From NCBI GenBank assembly GCA_000827325.1, contig KN832872.1, forward strand, positions 620,001 through 684,000: a stretch of 64,000 nucleotides of DNA, given 5' to 3'. The notes under the pieces were generated by a model. It saw only the letters and a list, made by a program, of their open reading frames with translations. It was not told the DNA's origin and did not search any database. Numbering within the stretch: the first letter of the stretch is position 1; every line of letters starts with the position of its first letter. The stretch comes from Oidiodendron maius Zn (taxonomy: Eukaryota; Ascomycota; Leotiomycetes; Myxotrichaceae). Shown here one piece after another: positions 10,675 to 22,416 of this stretch. The translations under genes and the position numbers were made by a program.

Positions 10675-12064
10675 TTTTTAACTCTCTTCCACTGTGTACA
10701 GTATGACTGTTGGAATTAGGTTATATCTACTACTGCATCATGTTGGTACACTTAGAAGATCTTGGCGTTGCTCTTTTCTTCATATGTAGAGTACTAGACT
10801 TATTTTCATATATTAAATATTGATTAGAATAGACTTTTGATTCTATTAGGCCTTGTTAATACTAGAATGTTATCTCTATACAATGTATCCAGTTCTCATA
10901 TTCTCCCACCTCCGCAACCTTCTTGGCATTTTACCTTTATGCTTAGAGATCCGAAAGCGGATTCGTACTCTTAACCCCCCAAACAGCGGTGGGCAAAGCG
11001 GTGGACTGGTTTTTCGAGTCCAAATCTAAAAGGAAGCCCATAATAATAAGACTTAGCATAATCCAGTTTTATTTTCTCTACAATACAGCATTCATGAAAG
11101 AAGGTAACACCTAATACGACCCTCCTCCCCTTCCGCGCCCCATCTTCATGAAGCAATCAAATTTAGCATGAGAATTCAGGATAGTTACTTCAAATTGTCA
11201 TTGTCTTTATAAATCACGGACAAGCTAGCAATTGAAAATGAAAGCTAAAGTACTTTTCGAATAAAGGGCGTAGACCAAGTCTCTTGAGAACCCCTTCTAT
11301 ATGTGGGTATGCAGCAGCTAACCACGCTTGCTTAAGCTACTGGCCAAGTGTGCCCCAAAGGACCGTAGTCAAAAAATTAAAGGATAAAAGTTAATACGGC
11401 AACTGTGTGATTCGCTTTACCCTTTATTACTTTATCGTCGCAAACCCGGATAGATTATACATACAACACACCCTCTGCGATAGAGTTAGTAGGAATATCC
11501 TTTTCGAGTCTCGCAGGAGCTTAACCCAAAGGAAATGCCTGAACTTCGCACATAGCAATAGCAGGGCATCCCGTTAACCACTTAGGAAAGAGCCAGCTTA
11601 GCTTAGCGAGAATAAAGAGAAGAACGCCTTACCTCCATAGATGGTAGCGTTTGTATCAATTTGCAATGTTTGTCCATGTGTTCAACGACTCCATCATCTT
11701 CTCCTTCAGAAGTGAAACTGGCCATGATCCTCAGAGCAAGTAAGGGAAATGTGAGAGGTTACGAGATCAAAGGGTTATCAGGATATGTGTGGAATCAGTT
11801 GTATTGAGTTGACTAGACTTAAGGTCCTAGGTAGCATATAACCGCCCTATTATATTATTCGATGTTGTGCGTTGTGTGTTCGCTCCGTAACACGGCCAGT
11901 TACGGATGTTCTCACTGTCCGCGCGGACCCGAATATCCGATATCCTTCACAGGAAATGTATCTCAAAATGAGTGTTGACTGGATTTGGGTCGAGGAAGCT
12001 TAACATTGGATTATCTATTGTGGTGGGATATTTGTCAGATAACGCGTGTATATAACACATGATG
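10675..12064. other. 1.4-kb gap, AT-rich, with one possible small spliced gene
   Basis: No long reading frame or known motif. The only coding hint is the two-exon 46-codon model on the minus strand at 11427-11725, listed separately. The rest appears to be plain intergenic DNA; I found no tRNA, terminal repeats or transposase remnants. Confidence 0.5.
11427..11725 (-). CDS. Possible small two-exon gene (46 aa), unknown
   Basis: Speculative. ATG at 11725 opens 31 codons (MASFTSEGEDDGVVEHMDKH...) ending exactly at a consensus donor GTAAGG. A 158-nt intron (11475-11632) would end with a perfect branch site TACTAAC and a CAG acceptor a few bases later, followed by 15 codons (RVCCMYNLSGFATIK) and TAA. 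Signals are good but the peptide is short, has no signal sequence and matches nothing I know. It could be a chance combination or an exon of a noncoding RNA. Confidence 0.2.
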
Positions 12065-13714
12065 TCAAAAGGGGTTCGAATTGGGTGTCTGTACTGACTT
12101 CTTCCCTCTAATACCTACATCCACATTCCCCACAACCCACGCAGCCGTGAAGACAGCCAGGAGGCTCGCAAAGATGACGGCGGGTTTCCGGAGGCCAGCA
12201 GCGAAGGGGTAGTCATACGTCACAACGAGCTCGCGGTCACGCATGTCGTCGACGATATTTTCGGCGCGAAGCGTTAGCGCCGTGCGGCCAATCGTGTCCA
12301 TGAACGTCTTATGTAGGCTGATGGACGAGCTGGAGACCGGAACTGTGGTGCTGAATTTTAGGTTCCTGTGTTTAGAGGATTAGTGTTGGGCTGGGGAGGG
12401 GATGGGGCAAGTTAAGGTTCGTGGGGAGGGGGGGCCGTACTCTGCTCCCTCAGGGAGGATGACACGCAGCTCGATGTGCTCATATTCCAGGCCTTCAGAC
12501 TGCTTGGGGCCTTCCAGGAACGGCACATTGAGCACGTATCCCTGGCCACCAGTCAACTTCCTTACGAAGTTCTTAATATCCGAATTCCATCCGATGCGGA
12601 ACGGGTAATTCCACCCCCCAAAAACGGGAAATCGCGGTTTGATCTCGAGGTTGGCTTCCCTCTTATTACTCCTGAATCGAGAGGTCGAGACATTTCCAAT
12701 CACGTCTGTAAAGTACGGATCCTGGCTACCGACCTTAAGCGGAAAGCGAAGCTCCTTAATGGCACTACTTGTAGGGTTGTAATACTGCTGCTGCGTCCAC
12801 TCGACTCGTGAGAACTGCTTGCTCAAGTTGGCGGCCCGGTTATGCAGCGTGTAGCGCTCTTCGAAGGCGACATTGCCTCCCCAGTGGCTAACTTCGATGT
12901 CTCGCTCCAGCCGAGAGACGTGGATGAGTGGCTTGGTGAATTCGTAGCGCACTCTGACAGGTTCAATGGCGCCGGCAGCGACCTCGCCGAATGAACCATA
13001 TGTGAATTTCGTACCTTCTTTTTCCGGGGACTCAGCTCCTCCTTTAGAACCCGGAATGATGGTATACTCTGGGACATTTGTAGTTCCAAATTTAACCTCA
13101 GTCTTCTGTTTCTGGGTAATGTATGCGGAAGGCCAGTATGCCGAGAATGAATAGATTAAGTATTGAGTATCCTGCTGTGCGATGGCTGCAGGAAGAGGGT
13201 GCAAACTGGATAGGAGAGAGTATGAGATGGCCAGTGTTTGTTGGGCTTTGGGAGCCAAGGGTGACGGAAAACGGACACGGTAGAATTGCGTGTCACTAGC
13301 AATCAGTTAGTTCGGTTTCTGGAAGTGTCAATGGCTGCGAGAATGACATATACATTACCTTTCCTTATCATACTCAATAATTGCAACTTTAAAAATCCCT
13401 GCATCTGCATCTTTCTTGTCCTTTACCTCTAACCCTCCAACCCTCTGTATTTGGTCTGCCGTAAACGGGATGTAGTATTCATCTTGCGGCTCCTTCGATG
13501 TATTCTCAATGACCACATTAACCAATTCTCTTGGATATCCCCGTTCTAAGTTGATGATATGCACTAAATTGATATTCTTAAATACCTGAGGCGGTTTAAA
13601 GCTTGAGGGCAGGAGTACTCGGGAGGAAAGTGGCGTCGTCAAGTTCCCTTGCTGGGCACAGAGAGCTGTTGAAGCAAAGGAGAGGACAGCGGTCGCAATG
13701 CCAGATAATCTCAT
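12065..13714 (-). CDS. OST1: Oligosaccharyltransferase subunit OST1 (ribophorin I)
   Basis: Subunit of the ER oligosaccharyltransferase that moves the preassembled glycan to Asn in nascent proteins. Exons 13714-13359, 13295-12441 and 12365-12065; introns of 63 and 75 nt; 503 aa, near the fungal norm. Frame joins rebuild conserved text: YDKE-S-DTQFYRVRFPSPLAPKA at junction 1 and LPEGAE-NLKFSTTVP at junction 2. Signal peptide about 1-19; ribophorin I luminal domain; motifs include VWFPFRIGWN-like NYPFRIGWNSD and DTIGRTALTLRAENIVDD; one C-terminal membrane helix (AVIFASLLAVFTAAWVVGNV) with a short cytosolic tail. It works with the lipid-linked oligosaccharide made by ALG12 (29946-31872). It diverges from hexokinase across 450 nt. 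Confidence 0.95.
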
Positions 13715-14164
13715 TTTGAGGATTGGTAGCAGGCCCGCCGGGGGTTCAAAACAAAGTTAAAGAGGAGAGCGATCCAGGTGGATGACGTTGAGCGCTCAAT
13801 CAGGTTCAAAGAATATCTCAAGCTGGGGAGCTTACGTCGGCCAAAGTGTCCTCAGGATTTAAGCGCGATTTGGAGGCGTAAACTAGGCGCGCGTTTATTA
13901 TGCAAAGCTTAGAAGCGCGGTTCCTGTTGCCGGGACGTCCGCCCGCTCTGCGAGTAGGTGACTAAGCCACTGCCCCACACTGATATCAGTCGCTTTCCTC
14001 CACTGTATTCCAGCAACCACCCTCCATCTGCATTGTTCCCTTGAACTTTCCTTTAAAACCCCCAGTTCAGCGCTATCTCGCTCAGTTTATTGAGCACCTT
14101 CCCTTGCTCTCGTTCAATCGAAATAGTACACTCCCGTTCCACGCCCCGTCGACCATAATCAACC
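13715..14164. promoter_or_regulatory. Divergent promoter between OST1 and hexokinase
   Basis: 450 nt separate the two starts. The hexokinase side is pyrimidine-rich, as in many highly expressed fungal glycolytic genes. No further element is assigned with confidence. Confidence 0.5.
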
Positions 14165-16657
14165 ATGGTGGGACTTGGACCGTAAGTAATCCCGATCTGT
14201 TCCTATCCCGGTAGCCCGTGAGCAGTGGCACGGCCTCTGCTACTACTTCAATGTCTATGGCCATGCAGGTCCTTGTTATTGTGAATTAGACGTTCTGTTC
14301 ATCTGTATATCCTACGTAATTGCTGACTGCTTGGGTTTATCTAGACGCAAGCCCCCGTCCCGCAAGGGTACGTAGCTCTTCGGTTTGCAATTTTTTCATC
14401 GTCGCCTTTTTAAAGACCGTATCTATGATTTAAATTGGTCCTATGCCTCAACTGCCTGACATTGGAACTTCAAGCTGGTCGAGGATGTCGATAACATCTT
14501 AAGAGGCAACTGCGACTGTTGATGTCCTCCCCCGCGTTACCAGTTGATGATCTTTCCAAGCTAGAGTCTGAGCGGACTCTAAACGTATGCAAGAAACAAG
14601 TGTCTCGCAAGCTGCATTGGCAGTATCAGTCTTTCAGATGGAGAAGTTGAATCCAATTTATCACTCTTTGCTGTTCCTACAGGGCCTTCTAAGCTACCCT
14701 TGTGAGAGTAGTAGGCTATCCTGTCTTGGTCTGCCTTAATCGAGATTATTGCAATAATTGGCCACTTCAACATCCCATTCTACATACCACAAACACATCA
14801 CAATGGATACCGCAGTTTGGGGTGTCATAGATCGGTGCCCAAAAAAAGAAATACGGCTGTGTCTCAGCAGTGCCGCTCCTTCACCGCCGTCACGTGACGA
14901 CGTATACTTCCATCTCTTTTACATACGTGATTTTTCATTTGCTTCACGAAGGCTTTAGCTTATTTTAATATTTTTTTAATAAAATTATATGCTCTAGAGA
15001 TGGTTGACAAGAGGATTAGGTTCGATGGCGGATGTCCCGAAGGACTTGCTACAAGAAATTCAACGCCTAGAAGAATTGTTCACTGTTGATCAAACTAAAC
15101 TTAAAGCAATCACGAAGCACTTTGTTTCAGAGCTTGCTAAAGGTAAAATTTCATGTAACTCTTTTTTCCGAGCATTTACTGATATCAGTCCAGGTCTTAG
15201 TGTTGAAGGTGGAAGCATTGTAAGTGCAAAGCTAATAGATACAATTCTGATGACGGCACTAATTATCATCAGCCCATGAACCCTACATGGTGCATGTCAT
15301 TCCCAACTGGTGATGAAACCGGTACATTTCTTGCTTTGGATATGGGCGGAACAAATTTGCGAGTTTGTGAGATCATTCTCACTGACGAGAAGTCGGAGTT
15401 CGATATTATTCAATCCAAATATCGGATGCCAGAGGAACTTAAGACTGGCGATGCTGATGAGCTCTGGGAATATATTGCCGACTGTCTTCAACAGTTCATC
15501 GAATCTCACCATGGAGAAGAACAATTCGAGAAACTTAGTCTCGGGTTTACCTTCTCCTATCCTGCAACTCAGGACTACATAGACCACGGTGTTCTTCAGC
15601 GATGGACAAAGGGCTTTGACATCGCAGGTGTTGAAGGGCATAATGTCGTGCCCATGTTTGAAGCGGCTCTTGCTAAGAGAGTAAGTTGTTTGGCACTGTC
15701 ATCTATGCATGATTTTAACAAAAATAGGGAGTTCCAATCAAGCTCACCGCTCTCATCAACGACACCACTGGTACTCTGATTGCTTCTGCATACACGGATA
15801 CAGCCATGAAGATCGGTTGTATCTTTGGGACTGGTTGCAATGCTGCATACATGGAAGATGTCAAGTCAATTCCAAAGCTTGCCCACATGAACCTTCCTCC
15901 GGATATGCCCATGGCAATAAACTGTGAATGGGGTGCCTTTGATAATGAGCACAAAATCTTACCCAGAACACCTTATGATATTATTATCGACAAGGACTCT
16001 CCTCGCCCAGGTCAGCAGGCTTTCGAGAAGATGATTGCCGGTCTGTATCTCGGTGAACTGCTGAGGTTGGTTCTTGTAGATCTGCACGATAACAAGGATG
16101 TCCACATTTTCGAAGGTCAGAACATTGACAAGCTCAGAAAGGCTTATACCTTAGACTCATCCTTCTTGTCTTTGATTGAAGAGTAAGCCTATGCAACTCC
16201 GCAACTGGATTAATAGAGGCTTACTCGCTATAGGGATCCATTTGAGAATTTGTCCGAGACTCGTGACCTCTTCCATAACAAGCTCAGCATTGCCGCTGAC
16301 CACTCAGAGCTCGAACTCATTCGTCGCCTGGCGGAATTGATCGGAACCCGCTCAGCTCGCCTCTCCGCTTGCGGTGTTGCTGCAATTGCTACAAAGAAAG
16401 GCTATGAGACTTGCCATGTTGGCGCTGATGGATCAGTGTTCAATAAGTACCCACATTTTAAAGCACGCGGCGCTCAAGCCCTGCGCGAGATCTTGGACTG
16501 GCCTGCCAAAAAGAATGCTAAAGACCCAGACCCAATCGAAATTCTGCCTGCCGAAGATGGTTCTGGTGTCGGGGCAGCTCTCATTGCAGCATTGACTCTG
16601 AAGAGAGCTAAGGAAGGCAATCTCGCGGGTATTCTGCATCCTGAAAATTACAAATAG
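14165..16657 (+). CDS. hxkA: Hexokinase
   Basis: Phosphorylates glucose and fructose with ATP at the start of glycolysis; some fungal hexokinases also signal glucose. Seven exons: 14165-14181, 14345-14367, 15020-15142, 15194-15219, 15273-15680, 15728-16182 and 16234-16657; 491 aa, as in Aspergillus HxkA. The first two tiny exons encode MVGLGPRKPPSRKG, which closely resembles the known N-terminus of Aspergillus hexokinase. Visible: phosphate-binding loop LALDMGGTNLRVCE, the QSKYRMPEEL block, the LSLGFTFSYPATQ sugar-binding segment, IKLTALINDTTGTLIAS with the catalytic Asp, IFGTGCNAAYME, and the C-terminal GSGVGAALIAAL nucleotide motif. Introns are 163, 652, 51, 53, 47 and 51 nt; the second is unusually long. 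It converges with RMT2 downstream. Confidence 0.95.
14888..14899. promoter_or_regulatory. Palindrome with E-box inside hexokinase intron 2
   Basis: CGTCACGTGACG is a perfect 12-nt palindrome containing TCACGTGA, the preferred site of several fungal bHLH factors (Cbf1, Tye7 class). It lies in the long intron, about 120 nt before exon 3. Function is inferred. Confidence 0.35.
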
Positions 16658-16937
16658 GCTCAGAGCATACGTGCGATATCCTGTGCATTGGAATATGTAC
16701 ATGGAGTTGTGAGTTCAGTAGTTCTGCATAATGGATGGAAAGTGTGACGATACAAAAATTTTGATACTAGATGTCTAGTGGTACTTAAAAAGACAATTGG
16801 TCTTGAAACTGAGGATATATGCTGTTACGACGAGTCGTATGAATTATCTTTCTACATCTAGTGAAGCGTAAAGGGGTAATTTCCCCTCCATTTTGACAGC
16901 CCAATTTTTACATGCTCCTCTCCTTCCTTACCAGCCT

Positions 16938-18257
16938 CTATCGCATGAATGTACAAATCGGCAGCCGGTACCTGTCGATGGTGAAGTATCTCCTCCTAAT
17001 TCCCTTCCACTCTCCCTTCCCATCCTTGCCCAATCCTAATCCTTCGACATCAACTGGCACATCCGTATACTCGACATCTATTGCGGCCTCGCACAAATCT
17101 AACTCTACTACTCTGCTATAAACATCATAGCACACCCTCCTGTCCGCTCCCAGTCCATTGAAGAAGCTAAATCTCCCCTCTGAAGAGAGAAGACCTGTTA
17201 CGAATTCTGAGAAGAAGAGTTTGAGCTGGGAGTAGTCTTCGCCAAATGTATCAAAGTAGATACAATCGAACGTCTCACCATCCATTTGCAGCCTCGGTAG
17301 GACCTCCTGCCACCTCCCTGAGTGAACGACATACTTCCCTCCCTCTGGGGCGCTAGCCTCCCATGCAGGGCCAAAATCTGATTCCTCTTCTGCGATCTTT
17401 GCCAGCACGGCTGGATGGGCTTCGATGATGTGGTGAGAAAAAGGGGACGTGGCACGGAACATCCTGTCAATAATGCCCATTCCAAATCCAACATTCAGAA
17501 TCCTGGCACCCGGCTTGTTGTCTGGTAATAAGAGATCGACGCTCCGACGCATGATATCTGTTTCCCATGCCATCATGACTCCATTAGCATCTTCATCGAG
17601 TAGCCTGCCCTCTTCGAACTGCAGTGCGCTCTTTAGATAGTCTTCGGAATTCACATCTCTCTTAACCTTTGCCTCTCTGTCTCCCTCTGTTTCTGCACCT
17701 GACAGTCTATTTGTCGTGGCTCCGTTTTGACCATTCACAACACCAGTATCGTCCAACTTCTCATCCTTTTCCTCCTCATCCCCCTCGCTCTGAAGTTCCT
17801 CATACCCACCCATTAGCCCTAGTAGAATTTCAGCTCGTACCCCCGCCTCAACCACCATCCTATATAGTTCTTTTCTACCTAGTCTCCATGCTAAGCAACC
17901 AGGCGTCTCCCCCTCTAAATTGAGATCATTCCAGATGGCACCGGCCAGAAACAGCTCTCTCAGTACCTCTATCGCCTTCTGCATATCTACCACGTCCAGT
18001 TCCCCAACGCCCTCTGGGGCTTCGGAAGTCTGAGGGTTTTCCGGTAATAATATCGAGATTGTGGATTGAGGTGCTGATCCACATGCAGCAATCACTGCAT
18101 GTAAAGGAGTGAAACCCGTCTCTGGGTCCTGCACGCTCGCATTTCCTGGAATTCGGAGAAAGGGTTTCAAAGCTTCAAGGTCATGGTGAGCAGCATGAAG
18201 GAGGATTGTTTGCGTATTGAGATCAACGGAGGAGCTTTGAAAGGCTGAGTCGTCCAT
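16938..18257 (-). CDS. RMT2: Protein arginine N5-methyltransferase RMT2
   Basis: Class I methyltransferase that modifies the delta-nitrogen of arginine; the yeast enzyme acts on ribosomal protein Rpl12. Single exon, 439 aa. The N-terminal third is ankyrin-like (LLHAAHHDLEALKPFL, GFTPLHAVIAACG), as in the family. An acidic low-complexity insert follows around residues 160-205. The C-terminal catalytic domain has the AdoMet loop ILNVGFGMGIIDRMF, then HHIIEAHPAVL, and the FDCIYFDTFGEDYSQLKLFF segment that marks RMT2. The length and order of parts match the family. It is cytosolic or nuclear by prediction. It ends 280 nt from the hexokinase stop, tail to tail. No introns are needed. Confidence 0.93.
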   Translation of the reverse strand: MDDSAFQSSSVDLNTQTILLHAAHHDLEALKPFLRIPGNASVQDPETGFTPLHAVIAACGSAPQSTISILLPENPQTSEAPEGVGELDVVDMQKAIEVLRELFLAGAIWNDLNLEGETPGCLAWRLGRKELYRMVVEAGVRAEILLGLMGGYEELQSEGDEEEKDEKLDDTGVVNGQNGATTNRLSGAETEGDREAKVKRDVNSEDYLKSALQFEEGRLLDEDANGVMMAWETDIMRRSVDLLLPDNKPGARILNVGFGMGIIDRMFRATSPFSHHIIEAHPAVLAKIAEEESDFGPAWEASAPEGGKYVVHSGRWQEVLPRLQMDGETFDCIYFDTFGEDYSQLKLFFSEFVTGLLSSEGRFSFFNGLGADRRVCYDVYSRVVELDLCEAAIDVEYTDVPVDVEGLGLGKDGKGEWKGIRRRYFTIDRYRLPICTFMR

Positions 18258-18633
18258 CTTGAAGCCGTAAACAAAGTTTAAGGGTCGTTCACGAGAATTT
18301 AAGAATAAAGATGTGGGTTAAAAGGTACCGGATTGTGTATGAGGGGCAGGGCGGTGTGAGCAGGCAGAATAGCACCACATCAGCTGAACTCTACCAGTCC
18401 GAGAGTTCACGACATGAGTTTAGTCCGGCAGAATGATAAGAGCATGAGATGCGCTAGCAAGCGCGGGCAGTAAGAATTAGTAAATCAGAATCGTATTATG
18501 AAAGGATTTCCCACGGAGCTGTCTCCTATATTTAGAGAGTATCTATGTTACAGACCACCCTTGTCTCATGCCGCTGTTATATGTGCTCCAGCAAGTACCA
18601 TGCCAGAACCATGAGCAGGTTAATATTCTACAG
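18258..18633. other. Spacer between RMT2 and the M1 aminopeptidase
   Basis: 376 nt with no gene seen. It should carry the RMT2 promoter and the aminopeptidase 3' UTR. Confidence 0.5.
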
Positions 18634-21600
18634 CTAAATCTTAATGCTTTTGGCCGAGTATGAGTTCACCCAATTATAAACATCGTCTCTGTCTCTCTCC
18701 AGCCAAGCTGTCTTGGCCCTGATAGCATCACAGGCCTGCGCTAGGGTTTGATCAAATCCTCTAGTGTTCTTGCCTTCGAAGAATTTCTGTATGCGGGCTA
18801 GGTCTTCCCGGCTGCTGAAAGCCGACGTGCAGATTGAGACTATAGAGTCAAGCATATTAAGTTCCGGGGGAAGCCTGCGTACAAGCTCGTCCCAGTTCTC
18901 AGTCATCCAGTTATATACGGCTTCGACTCCGGCCGGGTGGGTTCGGAGACCCGCGATGGGCATGTATAAGTCTTGGTCTCGTACTTCGCCACTGAGGGTT
19001 AGGGCAACCGTCCTCTTGATAAGCTCCGGATCTTTTGCTCTGCCTAAAACGCGAAGCGCGGTATTACGTTCATCGCTGTTATTTGATTTACGATAAGTAT
19101 CGAGAATTACATCGTACTAAGGTAGGTTAGATCAGACATTCAATCCAGACAACGAGTAGCTTACCTCCTTGCTGCCACCATATTTTAAGACAATACTGAA
19201 TACGCTGGCCCGGATATTTGGATGGATGGCTGTCTTGTCTCCTTGTGAGAACCTCGCAAACATATCTCGGGCAGCTTGCACGATTGTTTTATCGCCAGGC
19301 AGGCCTGCAGAGCCAAAAAGCATAGCCTTAAACCTCTGCTCAAGGTGGCTGTCACTGTCTTTGAATTCCCAGCCATACCTGTGAGCCTTTTCACTAGCAA
19401 GATCACGCTGGAATGACTCGAGACCATCTCTGACCCTCTGGTCCTCAAACATCCAAGTTCCTTGAATAGTGCTAAGGCGTGTCAGGATTTCATCCCAGAC
19501 AACAAACTCGGTCTCCGAATCGAAGCCTTTTAGCAGATTTAAGACACCTGAGGTCTTCTGGTATCCGGATGCAGCTAGGGCTGCTGCGTCTGCAACCATT
19601 CCCGAGCGGTCCTCAACACTCAGAAGGCCGTCCCTAGCAGCCTCACCAAGCTTCTCAAGACGTGCGGGCGAATATGAGGTGCGGTAAATGTTTGTATGGT
19701 TGGCATTGAGTTTGAAGAAGTCGAGATCAGGAACCTTGAAGACGCCTTCTCGCTCTTTGAGTAGAATTTGTTCATCAATTCCATCCTTAGTGCGCAAGCC
19801 CAGAAATACTGGGTAGAGAGTCGTATCTTCTTCAGGCTTCAGATCAGCAGTGCGGAGCAAGCGGTTCTGCTTGACGTGGATAGTCTTGTCACTTTCATTC
19901 TCCGTCACCGTGACCACGGGATAGCCAACATGTTTTGTCCAGATGCGCATTATTTCAGCCACTTCTTTTCCGCTAGCCTTGCTAAGAGCATCCCAGAGGT
20001 CGTCGGTCCGCGTATTCCCATAAGAATGTTTTTTCAGGTACTGACGGATGCCTTCCATAAAAACGTCTTCTCCTAGATATTTTGAAACCATGCGGATAAC
20101 ACATGATCCCTTGGAATACGAAATGGCGTCGAAGATTTGGTTAACTTCATCTGCTCGTCTGACTGGCACCTCTACTGGGTGGCTGCTTCGCAGAGAGTCC
20201 AGGCCAAGGGCATGCTGAAGGGTATCCGTGACGTAACCCTCCCATACCTTCCATTCCGGGTAGAATTTATCACATGAGTACCACGACATCCACGTGGCAA
20301 AGCCTTCGTTGAGCCACAGGCCGTCCCAAAAGTCCATCGTCACCAGATTCCCAAACCATTGGTGAGCAAGCTCGTGCTGCACGGTTTCGGCCACGCGTTG
20401 CTTGACCGAGGCGCCACTTGTCTTCGGATCAAAAAGGATATCAACTACCCGATAGGTGATCAGTCCCCAGTTCTCCATGGCACTAAATCACGTCAGAAAT
20501 ACGCCTCGATATGAAGACGGGTTAGCTTACCCAGATGAGAAATCGGGGATGGCGACCATGTCCTACAATAGTCAGTATGATATCAGGAATTGCCATAATG
20601 AGTTGCTTACCATCTTGGGGAGAGGATACTGGCTGTCAAAGGTTTTCTCATAGAACTCAAGTGTACGAGCTGCAAGGTCCAAAGAAAATCGGCCGTGCTC
20701 AATATCCTGATGCGGTGGTGCATAAACCCTGATAGGTAGTCTGAACTTGTCTGTTTCAATATAGTTGAGCTCGCCAACAATGAAAGCTAGAAGGTATGTA
20801 GACATTGGTGGGGATTTGTTGAACTTCACAGCCCTCTTTGTGCCACTGGTGAGGTCAGTTTCCGAAGCAACATCCATGTTACTCAGGCACGTCAGCTTCT
20901 TGTCCGCGATCAGTGTGACAGTAAATTCAGCCTTGAGTGCAGGTTCATCAAAGCAGGGGAATGCTCTCCTAGCGTCTGTTGGCTCCATCTGTGTTGTAGC
21001 CAGTATACCCTGACTCCCATCCTTATTCTTATATGTCGAGCGATAGAAGCCAGCCATCTTGTCATTCAGCTGGCCGGTAAACTTTATCTCTAGGTGCGCT
21101 TTGGATCCTTTGGGCAGCTCCTTGTCAAATGAAATCGTAGTCGTTTGCAATTCTTCATTGTAAGACACATCAGGAGAAGAGCTACTAGATGTCAGACCAG
21201 TCCAGCCGCGGGTCAACAGAGCATATTATCTGCTTGTGGAACACTGACCTAATGGTTTGCGAGCCCGAGGTAATCTTGGTGCTGTGGATATCCAGCTCAA
21301 GTGTATTTATGGAGATGGAGGTGCTGGCTTCAGCAACATCCAAATCAACAATTACTGTCCCATCATACGTGAGCTTCTCAAAGTCGGGTTCCAATGTCAG
21401 GTCGTAATGCCTTGGTACGACATTGGCCGGTAATATCTGCCGGCCCTTTGTCACATCCACAGCCCCGCTATCCACACCTGTTCCATGCATTTTGCACATT
21501 TTATGCCGGCGATGCGAACAATATCGAATTGCGACTATAGTTGGCGAGCGTCTCAACGCATTCACTATTCGAGGTCGTTTTGCAGTGGAAAATGAACTAG

Positions 21601-21800
21601 ATATCCTCGTTAGATGGGGAATAAGACAGTATAGGTAGGGCAGACCTTTGATGGTGAAGATTGCTGTTGTTGCGGCTGTGAAAGCTAGGAGTGACAAGTC
21701 CTTTCTGCCGGACTGTGGTAAGCAAAGATGAAGATGTAGGGCGCAAGAAGGTTGAAGAAGAGAGAGGAGTGAATCTGGGCAGGGAGGTGAGGGCACGCAT
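18634..21800 (-). CDS. APE2: M1 family aminopeptidase (Ape2/Aap1, puromycin-sensitive type)
   Basis: Zinc metallo-aminopeptidase that trims N-terminal residues from peptides; the yeast relatives are Ape2 and Aap1. Six exons: 21800-21646, 21596-21249, 21184-20611, 20562-20531, 20482-19165 and 19116-18634; 969 aa. The 32-nt exon 4 splits the substrate motif, rebuilding SSGAMENWGL across the junction. Zinc site HELAHQWFGN with the second Glu in WLNEGFATW, 18 residues after the second His. C-terminal ERAP1-like domain is complete. The N-terminus from ATG 21800 (MRALTSLPRFTPLSSSTFLR) is Arg/Ser-rich and looks like a mitochondrial presequence. A second in-frame start (MCKMHG) at 21499/21490 would give a cytosolic form. 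Intron 1 has a weak GTCTGC donor but a good CTAAC branch site. All frames join without loss. Confidence 0.94.
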
Positions 21801-22416
21801 TGGGTGCCCAAGAAGGAAGGACAAAAAGAAGCAGAACAGGTAAGGCCGGTAGGGCAGGTGACTTTTAGCACGACGTGTAGCACATTAGGGGAGTAAAGGG
21901 ATGCGTGCTGGATGGACGACGTGCTTTCTTTGCTGTCGAAAACTGCCGATTCAATATGAAGGCGGTGAGCAGACTAAGTGATTATATAATCACAGCCTCG
22001 AAAACTTTATTTTAGTCTTTCATCCAAGGTTCCTCAACTGTAGCAACTCTCAGTCCTCCCAGCACCTCTCGATTCTCCCACGAGGTCCTGGCGTTTTCTG
22101 ATACTTTACCGTATCAGTCGTTGCAAGAGGATCTTTAACCGCAAGTTTGAGGCGACCAAAAGCTTTCGAGCTCTGATTGGAAGTCATAGGAAGTCGGCAC
22201 ATTTATTTTCATCGGGCTCTTCAAGCCTCTATTCTAATGCCCAGTCCTGTTTCTAACGAGAGCTATTCTCATCTTACTACCGTTCAGGCCAGATGTTTCC
22301 TCATAAACTTATACCTCGTCTTAGGCCTGGTTGGGTCGATTCTCGGGCAGGCTCGAAGACGTTCTATGGAGTCTTTGAAACACCCACTCACTCGATCCTC
22401 CGTCCCAGCTCCCTAT
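21801..22416. other. Spacer between aminopeptidase start and DPH4 stop
   Basis: 616 nt without a supported gene; holds the aminopeptidase promoter and DPH4 3' UTR. Short plus-strand frames here lie antisense to or beside DPH4 and have no motif. Confidence 0.5.

Noticed and set aside
10975-11035. B-box-like TTCGAGTCC in the gap after the CHAP gene
   Set aside because: No cloverleaf; the T stem fails and there is no A box at the right distance.
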